A DNA stretch of 64,000 nt from Cavia porcellus (taxonomy: Eukaryota; Chordata; Mammalia; Rodentia; Caviidae): assembly GCF_034190915.1 (NCBI RefSeq), contig NW_026947501.1, forward strand, positions 7,440,001 through 7,504,000, in the 5' to 3' direction. The position numbers and the translations under genes were made by a program. Below, piece after piece: positions 34,072-45,573 of the stretch (position 1 is its first letter; each line of letters opens with the position of its first letter). The notes under the pieces were generated by a model. That model ran no database searches. It was not told the DNA's origin and worked only from the letters and a program-made list of their open reading frames with translations.

Positions 34072-36555
34072 GAAAAGCACCGCGGGGTGGTCAGCATGGC
34101 GAGGTGAGGGAACATGCAGTGGCAATGTAGGATAGGTTTCTGAAAAACATTGCGGGGTGGTGGGCATTGTATGGGTGTGTAAAATTACATTCACTAGTAC
34201 GAGTCAGAAAAACATCACGGGGTGGTGCAAATTGTATGGGTGTGTAACATTACATTCACTAGTAGGAGTGAGAAAAAACATCACGGGGTGGTGTGAATCG
34301 GAGGGTCTGAATTAGGATAGGCAGTGAGTGGCAATGTAGGATGGGGAAAAGCACCACGTGTTGGTCAGCATGGGGAGGTCAGGGAACATGCAGTGGCAAT
34401 GTAGGATAGGTTTCTGAAAAACATCGCGGGGTGGTGCGCATTGTATGATTGTGTAACATTACATTCAATAGTAGGAGTGAGAAAAACATCATGGGGTGGT
34501 GTGAATCGGAGGGTCTGAATTAGTATAGGCAGTGAGTGGCAATGTAGGATTTAGAAAAGCACCGCAGGGTGGTCAGCATGGGGAAGTCAGGGAACATGCT
34601 GTAGCAATGTAGGATTGGTTTCTGAAAAACATCGCGGTGTGGTGCACATTGTATGGGTGTGTAACATTACATTCACTAGTAGGAGTGAGAAAAACATCTC
34701 GGGGTGGTGTGCATTTATGGGGTGTAACATTACATTCACTACTAGGAGTGAGAAAAACATCATGGGGTGGTGTGAATTGGAGTGTCTGAATTAGGATAGG
34801 AAGTGAGTGGCAATGCAGGATGGAGAAAAGCACCGTGGGGTGCTCTGCATGTGGAGGTCAGGGAACATGCAGTGGCAATGTAGGATAGGTTTCTGAAAAA
34901 CATCGCGGGGTGGTGCGCATTGTATGGGTGTGCACCATTACATTCACTAGTAGGAGTGAGAAAAACATCACGGGGTGGTGTGAATTGGAGGGTCTGAATT
35001 AGGATAGGCAGTGAGTGGCAATATAGGATGGAGAAAAGCACCGCGGGTTGGTCAGCATGTGGAGGTGAGGGAACATGAAGTGGCAATGTAGGGTAGGTTT
35101 CTGAAAAACATCGCAGGGTGGTACACATTGTATGGGTGTGTAAAATTACATTCTCTAGTAGGAGTGAGAAAAACATCACGGGGTGGTGTGAATCGGAGGG
35201 TCTGAATTAGGATAGGCAGTGAGTTGCAATGTAGGGTGGAGAAAAGCACAGCGTGGTGGTCAGCATGGGGAGGTCAGGGAACATGCAGTGGCAATGTAGG
35301 ATAGGATTCTGAAAAACATCGCTGGGTCTTGGGCATTGTATGGGTGAGTAACATTACATTCATTGTTAGGAGTGAGAAAAACATCACGGGGTGGTGTGAA
35401 TCGGAGGGTCTGAATGAGGATAGGCAGTGAGTGGCAATGTAGTGTGGAGAAAAGCACCGCGGGGTGGTCAGAATGGGGAGGTCAGGGATCATGCAGTGGC
35501 AATGTAGGATAGGTTTCTGAAAAACATCGCGGGGTGGTGCGCATTGTATGTTTGTGTAACATTACATTCACTAGTAGGAGTGAGAAAAACATCACGGGGT
35601 GCTGTGAATCAGTTGGTCTGAATTAGTATAGGCAGTGAGTGGCAATGTAGGAGGGAGAAAAGCACCGCGGGGTGGTCAGCATGCGGAGGTCAGGGAACAT
35701 GCAGTGGCAATGTAGGATAGGTTTCTGAAAAACATCGCTGGGTGGTGCGCATTGTATGTTTGTGTAACATTACATTCACTAGTAGGAGTGAGAAAAAACA
35801 TCACGCGATGGTGTGAATCGGAGGGTCTCAATTAGGATAGGCAGTGAGTGGCAATGTAGGATGGAGAAAAGCAGAGCGGGGTGGTCAGCATGGGGAAGTC
35901 ATGGAACATGCAGTGGCAATGTAGGATAGGTTTCTGAAAAACAATGCGGGGTACTGCGCTTTGTATGGGTGTGTAACATTACATTCACTAGTATGAGCGA
36001 AAAAAAACATCACGGGGTGGTGTGAATCGGATGGTCTGAATTAGGATAGGCAGTGAGTGGCAATGAAGGATGGAGAAAAGCACCGTGGGGTGGTCAGCAT
36101 GCGGAGGTCAGGGAACATGCAGTAGCAATGTAGGATAGGTTTCTGAAAAACATCCAGGGGTGGTTCGCAATTTATGGGTGTGTAACATTACATTCACTAG
36201 TAGGAGTGAGAAAAACATCACGGGGTGTTGTGAATCAGAAGGTCTGAATTAGGATAGGAAGTGAGTGGCAATGTAGGATGGAGAAAAGCACCACGGGGTG
36301 GTCAGCATGGGGAGGTCAGGGAACATGCAGTGGCAATGTAGGATAGGTTTCTGAAAAGCATCGCGCGGTGGTGCACATTGTATGGGTCTGTAACATTACA
36401 TTCACTAGTAGGAGTGAGAAAAACATCACGGGGTGTTGCGCATTTTAGTGGTGTGTAACATTACATTCACTAGTAGGAGTGAGAAAAACATAACGGGGTG
36501 GTGTGAATCAGAGGATCTGAATTAGGATAGGAAGTGAATGGCAATGTCGGATGGA

Positions 36556-39500
36556 GAAAAGCATCGCGGCGTGGTCAGCATGGGGAGTTCAGGGAACATG
36601 CAGTGGCAATGTAGGATAGGTTTCTGAAAAACATCGAGGGGCGGTGCGCATTGTATGGGTGTGTAACATTACATACACTAGTAGGAGAGAGAAAAACATC
36701 ACGGGGTAGTGTGAATCGGAGGGTCTGAATTAGGATAGGCAGTGAGTGGCAACGTAGGATGGAGAAAAGCACCGCGGGGTGGTCAGCATGGGGAGGTCAG
36801 GGAACATGCAGTGGCAATGTAGGATAGGTTTCTGAAAAACATCCAGGGGTGGTGCGCATTGTATGGGTGTGTAATATTACATTCACTAGAAGGAGTGAGA
36901 AAAACATCACAGGGTGGATTTAATCGGACGGTCTGAATTACGATAGGCAGTGAGTGGCAATGTTGGATGGAGAAAAGCACCGCGGGGTGGTCAGCATGGT
37001 GAGATCAGGGAACATGCAGTGGCAATGTAGGATAGGTTTCTCAAAAACATCGCGGGGTGGTGCACATTGTATGGGTGTGGAATATTACATTCACTAGTAG
37101 GAGTGAGAACAACATCACGGGGTGGTGTGAATCGGAGGGTCTGAATTAGGATAGGCAGTGAGTGGCAATGTAGGATGGAGAAAAGCACCGCGGGGTGGTC
37201 AGCATGGGGAGGTCAGGGAACATGCCGTGGCAATGTAGGATAGGTTTCTGAAAAACATCCAGGTGTGGTGCGCATTGTATGGGTGTGTAATATTACATTC
37301 ACTAGTAGGAGTGAGAAAAACATCACAGGGTGGATTTAATCGGACGGTCTGAATTAGGATAGGCAGTGAGTGGCAATGTGGGATGGAGAAAAGCACCGCG
37401 GGGTGGTCAGCATGGTGAGATCAGGGAACATGCAGTGGCAATGTAGGATAGGTTTCTGAAAAACATCGCGGGGTGGTGCACATTGTATGGGTGTGGAATA
37501 TTACATTCACTAGTAGGAGTGAGAAAAACATCACGGGGTGGTGTGAATCGTAGGGTCTGAATTAGGATAGGCAGTGAGTGGCAATGTAGGATGGAGAAAA
37601 GCACCGCGGGGTGGTCAGCATGGCGAGGTGAGGGAACATGCAGTGGCAATGTAGGATAGGTTTCTGAAAAACATTGCGGGGTGGTGGGCATTGTATGGGT
37701 GTGTAAAATTACATTCACAAGTACGAGTCAGAAAAACATCATGGGGTGGTGCAAATTGTATGGGTGTGTAACATTACATTCACTAGTAGGAGTGAGAAAA
37801 AACATCACGGGGTGGTGTGAATCGGAGGGTCTGAATTAGGATAGGCAGTGAGTGGCAATGTAGGATGGGGATAAGCACCACGTGTTGGTCAGCATGGGGA
37901 GGTCAGGGAACATGCAGTGGCAATGTAGGATAGGTTTCTGAAAAACATCGCGGGGTGGTGCGCATTGTATGATTGTGTAACATTACATTCAATAGTAGGA
38001 GTGAGAAAAACATCATGGGGTGGTGTGAATCGGAGGGTCTGAATTAGTATAGGCAGTGAGTGGCAATGTAGGATGGAGAAAAGCACCGCAGGGTGGTCAG
38101 CATGGGGAAGTCAGGGAACATGCTGTAGCAATGTAGGATTGGTTTCTGAAAAACATCGCGGTGTGGTGCACATTGTATGGGTGTGTAACATTACATTCAC
38201 TAGTAGGAGTGAGAAAAACATCTCGGGGTGGTGTGCATTTATGGGGTGTAACATTACATTCACTACTAGGAGTGAGAAAAACATCATGGGGTGGTGTGAA
38301 TTGGAGGGTCTGAATTAGGATAGGAAGTGAGTGGCAATGCAGGATGGAGAAAAGCACCGTGGGGTGCTCTGCATGTGGAGGTCAGGGAACATGCCGTGGC
38401 AATGTAGGATAGGTTTCTGAAAAACATCGCGGGGTGGTGCGCATTGTATGGGTGTGCACCATTACATTCACTAGTAGGAGTGAGAAAAACATCACGGGGT
38501 GGTGTGAATTGGAGGGTCTGAATTAGGATAGGCAGTGAGTGGCAATATAGGATGGAGAAAAGCACCGCGGGTTGGTAAGCATGTGGAGGTGAGGGAACAT
38601 GAAGTGGCAATGTAGGGTAGGTTTCTGAAAAACATCGCAGGGTGGTACACATTGTATGGGTGTGTAAAATTACATTCTCTAGTAGGAGTGAGAAAAACAT
38701 CACGGGGTGGTGTGAATCGGAGGGTCTGAATTAGGATAGGCAGTGAGTTGCAATGTAGGTGGAGAAAAGCACAGCGTGGTGGTCAGCATGGGGAGGTCAG
38801 GGAACATGCAGTGGCAATGTAGGATAGGATTCTGAAAAACATCGCTGGGTCTTGGGCATTGTATGGGTGAGTAACATTACATTCATTGTTAGGAGTGAGA
38901 AAAACATCACGGGGTGGTGTGAATCGGAGGGTCTGAATGAGGATAGGCAGTGAGTGGCAATGTAGGGTGGAGAAAAGCACCGCGGGGTGGTCAGAATGGG
39001 GAGGTCAGGGATCATGCAGTGGCAATGTAGGATAGGTTTCTGAAAAACATCGCAGGGTGGTGCGCATTGTATGTTTGTGTAACATTACATTCACTAGTAG
39101 GAGTGAGAAAAACATCACGGGGTGCTGTGAATCGGAGGGTCTGAATTAGTATAGGCAGTGAGTGGCAATGTAGGAGGGAGAAAAGCACCGCGGGGTGGTC
39201 AGCATGCGGAGGTCAGGGAACATGCAGTGGCAATGTAGGATAGGTTTCTGAAAAACATCGCAGGGTGGTGCGTATTGTATGTTTGTGTAACATTACATTC
39301 ACTAGTAGGAGTGAGAAAAAACATCACGCGATGGTGTGAATCAGAGGGTCTCAATTAGGATAGGCAGTGAGTGGCAATGTAGGATGGAGAAAAGCAGAGC
39401 GGGGTGGTCAGCATGGGGAAGTCATGGAACATGCAGTGGCAATGTAGGATAGGTTTCTGAAAAACAATGCGGGGTAGTGCGCATTGTATGGGTGTGTAAC

Positions 39501-39804
39501 ATTACATTCACTAGTATGAGCGAAAAAAACATCACGGGGTGGTGTGAATCGGATGGTCTGAATTAGGATAGGCAGTGAGTGGCAATGAAGGATGGAGAAA
39601 AGCACCGTGGGGTGGTCATCATTGGGAGGTCAGGGAACATGCAGTAGCAATGTAGGATAGGTTTCTGAAAAACATCCTGGGGTTGTTCGCAATTTATGGG
39701 TGTGTAACATTACATTCACTAGTAGGAGTGAGAAAAACATCACGGGGTGTTGTGAATCAGAAGGTCTGAATTAGGATAGGAAGTGAGTGGCAATGTAGGA
39801 TGGA
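36556..39804 (+). repeat. Beta-like block, last of the homogeneous region
   Basis: Monomer starts 36556, 36764, 36972, 37180, 37388, 37596, 37870, 38078, 38349, 38557, 38764, 38972, 39180, 39389 and 39597. The left part follows alpha14 (offset 7671 from 28885); the right part keeps the ATGAGCG A-tract monomer and TTCGCAATTTATGGG monomer that alpha lacks. It carries more private changes than units to the left (ATAAGCACC at 37871, a lost G near 38760, CATCCTGGGGTTG near 39674), so it is a transition unit. Confidence 0.78.
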
Positions 39805-40956
39805 GAAAAGCACCACGGGGTGGTCAGCATGGGGAGGTCAGGGAACATGCAGTGGCAATGTAGGATAGGTTTCTGAAAAACATTGCGGGGTGGTGCGCAT
39901 TGTATGGGTGTGTAACATTACATTCCCTAGTAGGAGTGAGAAAAACCTCACGGGGTGGTGCAAATTGTATGGGTGTGTAACATTACATTCACTATTAGGA
40001 GTGAGAAAAACATAACGGGGTGGTGTGAATCGGAGGGTCTGAATTAGGATAGGCAGTGAGTGGCAATGTAGGATGGGGAAAAGCACCGCGGGATGGTCAG
40101 CATGGGGAGGTCAGGGAACATGCAGTGGCAATGTAGGATAGGTTTCTGAAAAACATTGCGGGGTGGTGCGCATTGTATGGGTGTGTAACATTACATTCAC
40201 TAGTAGGAGTGAGAAAAACATCACGGTGTAGTGTGAATCGGAGGGTCTGAATTAGGATAGGCGGTGAGTGGCAATGTAGGATGGAGAAAAGCATCACGGG
40301 GTGGTCAGCATGGGGAGTTCAGGGAACATGCAGTAGCAATGTAGGATAGGTTTCTGAAAAACATCGCGGGGTGGTGCGCATTGTATGGGTGTGTAACATT
40401 ACATTCACTAGTAGGAGTTAGAAAAACATCACGGGGTGCTGCGCATTGTATGGTTGTGTAACATTACATTCACTAGTAGGAGTGAGAAAAACATCACGGG
40501 GTGGTGTGAATCGGAGGGTTTGAATTAGGATAGGAAGTGAGTGGCAATATAGGATGGAGAAAAGCACCGTGGGGTGGTCAGCATGTTGAGGTCAGGGAAC
40601 ATGTTGTGCCAATGTAGGATATGTTTCTGAAAAACATCGCGGGGTGGTGTGCATTGTATGGGTGTGTAACATTACATTCACTAGTAGGAGTGAGAAAAAC
40701 ATTACGGGGTGGTGTGAATCAGAAAGTCTGAATTAGGATAGGCAGTGAGTGGCAATGTAGGATCGAGAAAAGCACCGCGGGGTGGTCAGCATGGGGAGGT
40801 CAGGGAACATGCAGTGGCAATGTAGGATAGGTTTCTGAAAAACATTGCAGGGTCGTGCGCATTGTATGGGTGTGTCACATTACATTCACTAGTAGGAGTG
40901 AGAAAAACATCACGGGGTGGTGTCAGTGGGAGGGTCTGAATTAGGATAGGCAGTGA

Positions 40957-42240
40957 GTGGCAATGTAGGATGGAGAAAAGCACCTCGGGGTGGTCCGCAT
41001 TGGGAGGTGAGGGAAAATGCAGTGGCAATGTAGGATAGGTTTCTGAAAAAAATTGCGGCGTGGTGCGCATTGTATGGGTGTGTAACATTACATTCACTAC
41101 TAGGAGTGAGAAAAACATCACGGGGTGGTGTGAATTGAAGGGTCTGAATTCGGATACGCCGTGAATGGCAATGTAGGATGTAGAAAAGCACCGCTTGTTG
41201 GTCAGCATGCGGAGGTCAGGGAACGTGCAGTGGCAATTTAGGATAGGTTTCTGAAAAGCATCGCGCGGTGGTGTGCATTGTATGGGTGTGTAACATTACA
41301 TTCACTAGTAGGAGTGAGAAAAACATCACGGGGTTTTGTGCATTGTAGTGGTGTGTAACATTAAATTCACTAGTAGGAGTGAGAAAAACATAACGGGGTA
41401 GTGTGAATCGGAGGCTCTGAATTAGGATAGGCAGTGAGTGGCAATGTAGGATGGAGAAAAGCACCGCGGGGTGGTCAGCATGGGGAAGTCAGGGAACATG
41501 CAGTGGCAATGTAGGATAGGATTCTGAAAAACATCGCATGGTGGTGCGCATTGATTGGGTGTGTCGAATTACAATCACTAGTAGGAGTGAGAAACACATC
41601 ACGGGGTGGTGCGCATTGTACGGGTGTGTAACATTACATTCACTAGTAGGAGTGAAAAAAACATAACCGGGTGGATTTAATCGGAATGTCTGAATTAGGA
41701 TAGGCAGTGAGTGGCAATGTTGGATGGAGAAAAGCACCGCGGGGTGGTCAGCATGGTGAGGTCAGGGAACATGCAGTGGCAATGTAGGATAGGTTTCTGA
41801 AAAACATCGCGGCGTGGTGCGCATTGTATGGGTGTGGAATATAACATTCACTAGTAGGAGTGAGAAAAACATCACGGGGTGGTGTGAATCGGAGGGTCTG
41901 AATTAGGATAGGCAGTGAGTTGGAATGTAGGATGGAGAAAAGCACCGCGGGGTGGTCAGCATGGGGAGGTCAGGGAACATGCAGTGGCAATGTAGGATAG
42001 GTTTGTGAAAAACATCTCGGGGTGGTGCGCTTTGTATGGGTGTGTAACACAACATTGAATAGTAGGAGTGAGAAAAACATTACGTGGTGGTGTGAATCGG
42101 AGGGTTTGAATTAGGATAGGCAGTGAGTGGCTATATAGGATGGAGAAAAGAACCGTGGGGTGGTCAGCATGGGGAGGTCAGGGAACATGCAGTGGCAATG
42201 TAGGATAGGTTTCTGAAAAACATCGCCTGGTGGTGCGCAT
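40957..42240 (+). repeat. 1.28 kb segment repeated at 47205-48488
   Basis: Shared markers are CACCTCGGGGTGGTCCGC, GGGAACGTGCAGTGG, GGGGTTTTGTGCATTG, GTACGGGTGTG and GAAAAGAACCGTGGGG, all at offset 6248. The match stops at about 42240 and 48488, where this copy continues GCATTGTTGGGTG and the other continues GCATTGTATGGGTG. Confidence 0.8.
41609..41625 (+). other. Weak CENP-B-box-like 17-mer
   Basis: The mammalian CENP-B box core is NTTCGNNNNANNCGGGN. This stretch reads G TGCG CATT G TA CGGG T, matching 7 of the 9 core bases. The same window in the beta monomer at 3623-3639 has TTCG but TGGG, also 7 of 9; ordinary A subunits score lower. Partial matches of this quality can be accidental, and no copy has all nine. 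Confidence 0.2.
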
Positions 42241-42416
42241 TGTTGGGTGTGTCGCATTACAATCACTAGTAGGAGTGAGAAACACATCATGGGGTGGTGC
42301 GCATTGTATGGGTGTGTAACATTACATTCACTAGTAGGAGTGAGAAAAACATCACCGGGTGGATTTAAACGGACTGTCTGAAATAGGATAGGCTCTGAGT
42401 GGCAATGTTGGATGGA

Positions 42417-43859
42417 GAAAAGCACCGCGGGGTGGTCAGCATGGTGAGGTCAGGGAATATGCAAGTGGCAATGTAGGATAGGTTTCTCAAAAACATCGCG
42501 GGGTGGTGCGCATTGTATGGGTGTGGAATATTACATTCACTAGTACGAGTCAGAAAAACATCACGGGGTGGTGCAAATTGTATGGGTGTGTAACATTACA
42601 TTCACTAGTAGGAGCGAGAAAAAACATCACGGGGTGGTGTGAATCAGAGGGTCTGAATTAGGATAGGCAGTGAGTGGCAATGTAGGATGGGGAAAAGTAC
42701 CACGTGTTGATCAGCATGGGGAGGTCAGGGAACATGCAGTGGCAATGTAGGATAGGTTTCTGAAAAACATCGCGGGGTGGTGCGCATTGTATGATTGTGT
42801 AACATTACATTCAATAGTAGGAGTGAGAAAAACATCATGGGGTGGTGTCAAAAGGAGGGTCTGAATTAGGATAGGCAGTGAGTGGCAATGTAGGATGGAG
42901 AAAAGCACCGCGGGGTTGTCCGCATTGGGACGTGAGGGAACAAGCAGTGGCAATGTAGGATAGGTTTCTGAAAAAAATCGCGGGGTTGTGTGCATTGTAT
43001 GGGTATGTAACATTACATTCACTACTACGAGTGAGAAAAACATCACGGGGTGGTGTGAATTGGAGGGTCTGAATTCGGATACGCAGTGAGTGGCAATGTA
43101 GGATGTAGAAAAGCACCGCGGGTTGGTCAGCATGCAGAGGTCAGGGAACATGCAGTGGCAATTTAGGATAGGTTTCTGAAAAGCATCGCACGGTGGTGCG
43201 CATTGTATGGGTGTGTAACATTACATTCACTAGTAGGAGTGAGAAAAACATCACGGGGTGTTGCGCATTGTAGTGGTGTGTAACATTAAATTCACTAGTA
43301 GGAGTGAGAAAAACATAACGGGGTGGTGTGAATCGGAGGGTCTGAATTAGGATAGGCAGTGAGTGGCAATGTAGGATGGAGAAAAGCACCGCGGGGTGGT
43401 CAGCATGGGGAGGTCAGGGAACATGCAGTGGCAATGTAGGATAGGTTTGTGAAAAACATCTCGGGGTGGTGTGCTTTGTATGGGTGTGTAACACAACATG
43501 AATAGTAGGAGTGAGAAAAACATTACGTGGTGGTGTGAATCGGAGTGTTTGAATTAGGATAGGCAGTGAGTGGCTAGGTAGGATGGAGAAAAGCACCGTG
43601 GGGTGGTCAGCATGAGGAGGTCAGGGAACATGCAGTGGCAATATAGGACAGGTTTCTGAAAAACATCGCCTGGTGGTGCGCATTGTTGGGTGTGTCGCAT
43701 TACAATCACTAGTAGGAGTGAGAAACACATCACTGGGTGGTGCGCATTGTATGGGTGTGTAACATTACATTCACTAGTAGGAGTGAGAAAAACATCACCG
43801 GGTGGATTTAATCGGACTGTCTGAATTAGGATAGGCTCTGAGTGGCAATGTTGGATGGA
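42417..43859 (+). repeat. Gamma HOR, 6-monomer form (1443 bp)
   Basis: Gamma units are phased here on the monomer whose preceding B reads CTCTGAGTGGCAATGTTGG. Monomer starts 42417, 42692, 42900, 43108, 43381 and 43588 (lengths 275, 208, 208, 273, 207, 272). Gamma markers are GTCGCATTACAATCACTAG with GAAACACATC, GTAACACAACATTGAATAG, and GTGTCAAAAGGAGGG. Confidence 0.82.
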
Positions 43860-45573
43860 GAAAAGCACCGCGGGGTGGTCAGCATGGTGAGGTCTTGGAA
43901 CATGCAGTGGCAATGTAGGATAGGTTTCTCAAAAACATCGCGGGGTGGTGCGCATTGTATGGGTGTGGAATATTACATTCACTAGTACGAGTCAGAAAAA
44001 CATCACGGGGTGGTGCAAATTGTATGGGTGTGTAACATTACATTCACTAGTAGGAGTGAGAAAAAACATCACGGGGTGGTGTGAATCAGAGGGTCTGAAT
44101 TAGGATAGGCAGTGAGTGGCTATGTAGGATGGGGAAAAGTACCACGTGTTGGTCAGCATGGGGAGGTCAGGGAACATGCAGTGGCAATGTAGGATAGGTT
44201 TCTGAAAAACATCGCGGGGTGGTGCGCATTGTATGATTGTGTAACATTACATTCAATAGTAGGAGTGAGAAAAACATCATGGGGTGGTGTGAATCGGAGG
44301 TTCTGAATTAGTATAGGCAGTGAGTGGCAATGTAGGATGGAGAAAAGCACCGCAGGGTGGTCAGAATGGGGAAGTCAGGGAACATGCTGTAGCAATGTAG
44401 GATTGCTTTCTGAAAAACATCGCGGGGTGGTGCGCATTGTATGGGTTTGTAACATTACATTCACTAGTAGGAGTGAGAAAAACATCACGGGGTGGTGCGC
44501 ATTTATGGGGTGTAACATTACATTCACTACTAGGTGTGAGAAAAACATCATGGGGTGGTGTGAATCGGAGGGTCTGAATTAGGATAGGAAGTGAGTGGCA
44601 ATGCAGGATGGAGAAAAGCACCGTGGGGTGCTCAGCATGGGGAGGTCAGGGAACATGCAGTGGCAATGTAGGATAGGTTTCTGAAAAACATCGCGGGGTG
44701 GTGCGCATTGTATGGGTGTGCACCATTACATTCACTAGTAGGAGTGAGAAAAACATCACGGGGTGGTGTGAATCGGAGGGTCTGAATTAGGATAGGCAGT
44801 GAGTGGCAATATAGGATGGAGAAAAGCACCGCAGGGTGGTCAGCATGGGGAGGTCAGGGAACATGCAGTGGCAATATAGGATAGGTTTCTGAAAAACATT
44901 GCAGGGTGGTGCGAATTGTATGGGTGTGTAACATTACATTCACTAGTAGGAGTGAGAAAAACATCACGGGGTGTTGCGCATTGTAGTGGTGTGTAACATT
45001 AAATTCACTAGTAGGAGTGAGAAAAACATAACGGGGTGGTGTGAATCGGAGGGTCTGAATTAGGATAGGCAGTGAGTGGCAATGTAGGATGGAGAAAAGC
45101 ACCGCGGGGTGGTCAGCATGGGGAGGTCAGGGAACATGCAGTGGCAATGTAGGTAAGGTTTGTGAAAAACATCTCGGGGTGGTGCGCTTTGTATGGGTGT
45201 GTAACACAACATTGAATAGTAGGAGTGAGAAAAATATTACGTGGTGGTGTGAATCGGAGGGTTTGAATTAGGATAGGCAGTGAGTGGCTATGTAGGATTG
45301 AGAAAAGCACCGTGGGGTGGTCAGCATGGGGAGGTCAGGGAACATGCAGTGGCAATGTAGGACAGGTTTCTGAAAAACATCGCCTGGTGGTGCGCATTGT
45401 TGGGTGTGTCGCATTACAATCACTAGTAGGAGTGAGAAACACATCACGGGGTGGTGCGCATTGTATGGGTGTGTAACATTACATTCACTAATAGGAGTGA
45501 GAAAAACATCACCGGGTGGATTTAATCGGACTGTGTGAATTAGGATAGGCTCTGAGTGGCAATGTTGGATGGA
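43860..45573 (+). repeat. Gamma HOR, 7-monomer form (1714 bp)
   Basis: Monomer starts 43860, 44134, 44342, 44613, 44821, 45094 and 45302 (lengths 274, 208, 271, 208, 273, 208, 272). Compared with the 9-monomer form it lacks two monomers between 44821 and 45094, the GTGTCAAAAGGAGGG monomer and the one with GAATTCGGATACG. Confidence 0.83.

Larger units (their letters stand above)
31992..36555 (+). repeat. Beta HOR enlarged by four monomers (4564 bp, 21 monomers)
   Basis: This is a beta of about 3732 bp plus 832 bp (4 x 208). Monomer starts 31992, 32200, 32408, 32616, 32824, 33032, then a second set 33240, 33448, 33656, 33864, then 34072, 34346 and the rest of a normal beta to 36283. Confidence 0.88.
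39805..42416 (+). repeat. Divergent monomers, no local HOR period
   Basis: Monomer starts 39805, 40078, 40286, 40559, 40767, 40975, 41183, 41456, 41729, 41937 and 42145. They are clearly the same satellite but carry many private changes (CATTCCCTAG, AAAACCTCACGG, GTTGTGCCAATG, GGATCGAG), and neighbouring monomers do not repeat at a short HOR period. The right-hand part, from about 40957 to 42240, recurs once at 47205-48488 with offset 6248. Confidence 0.83.
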
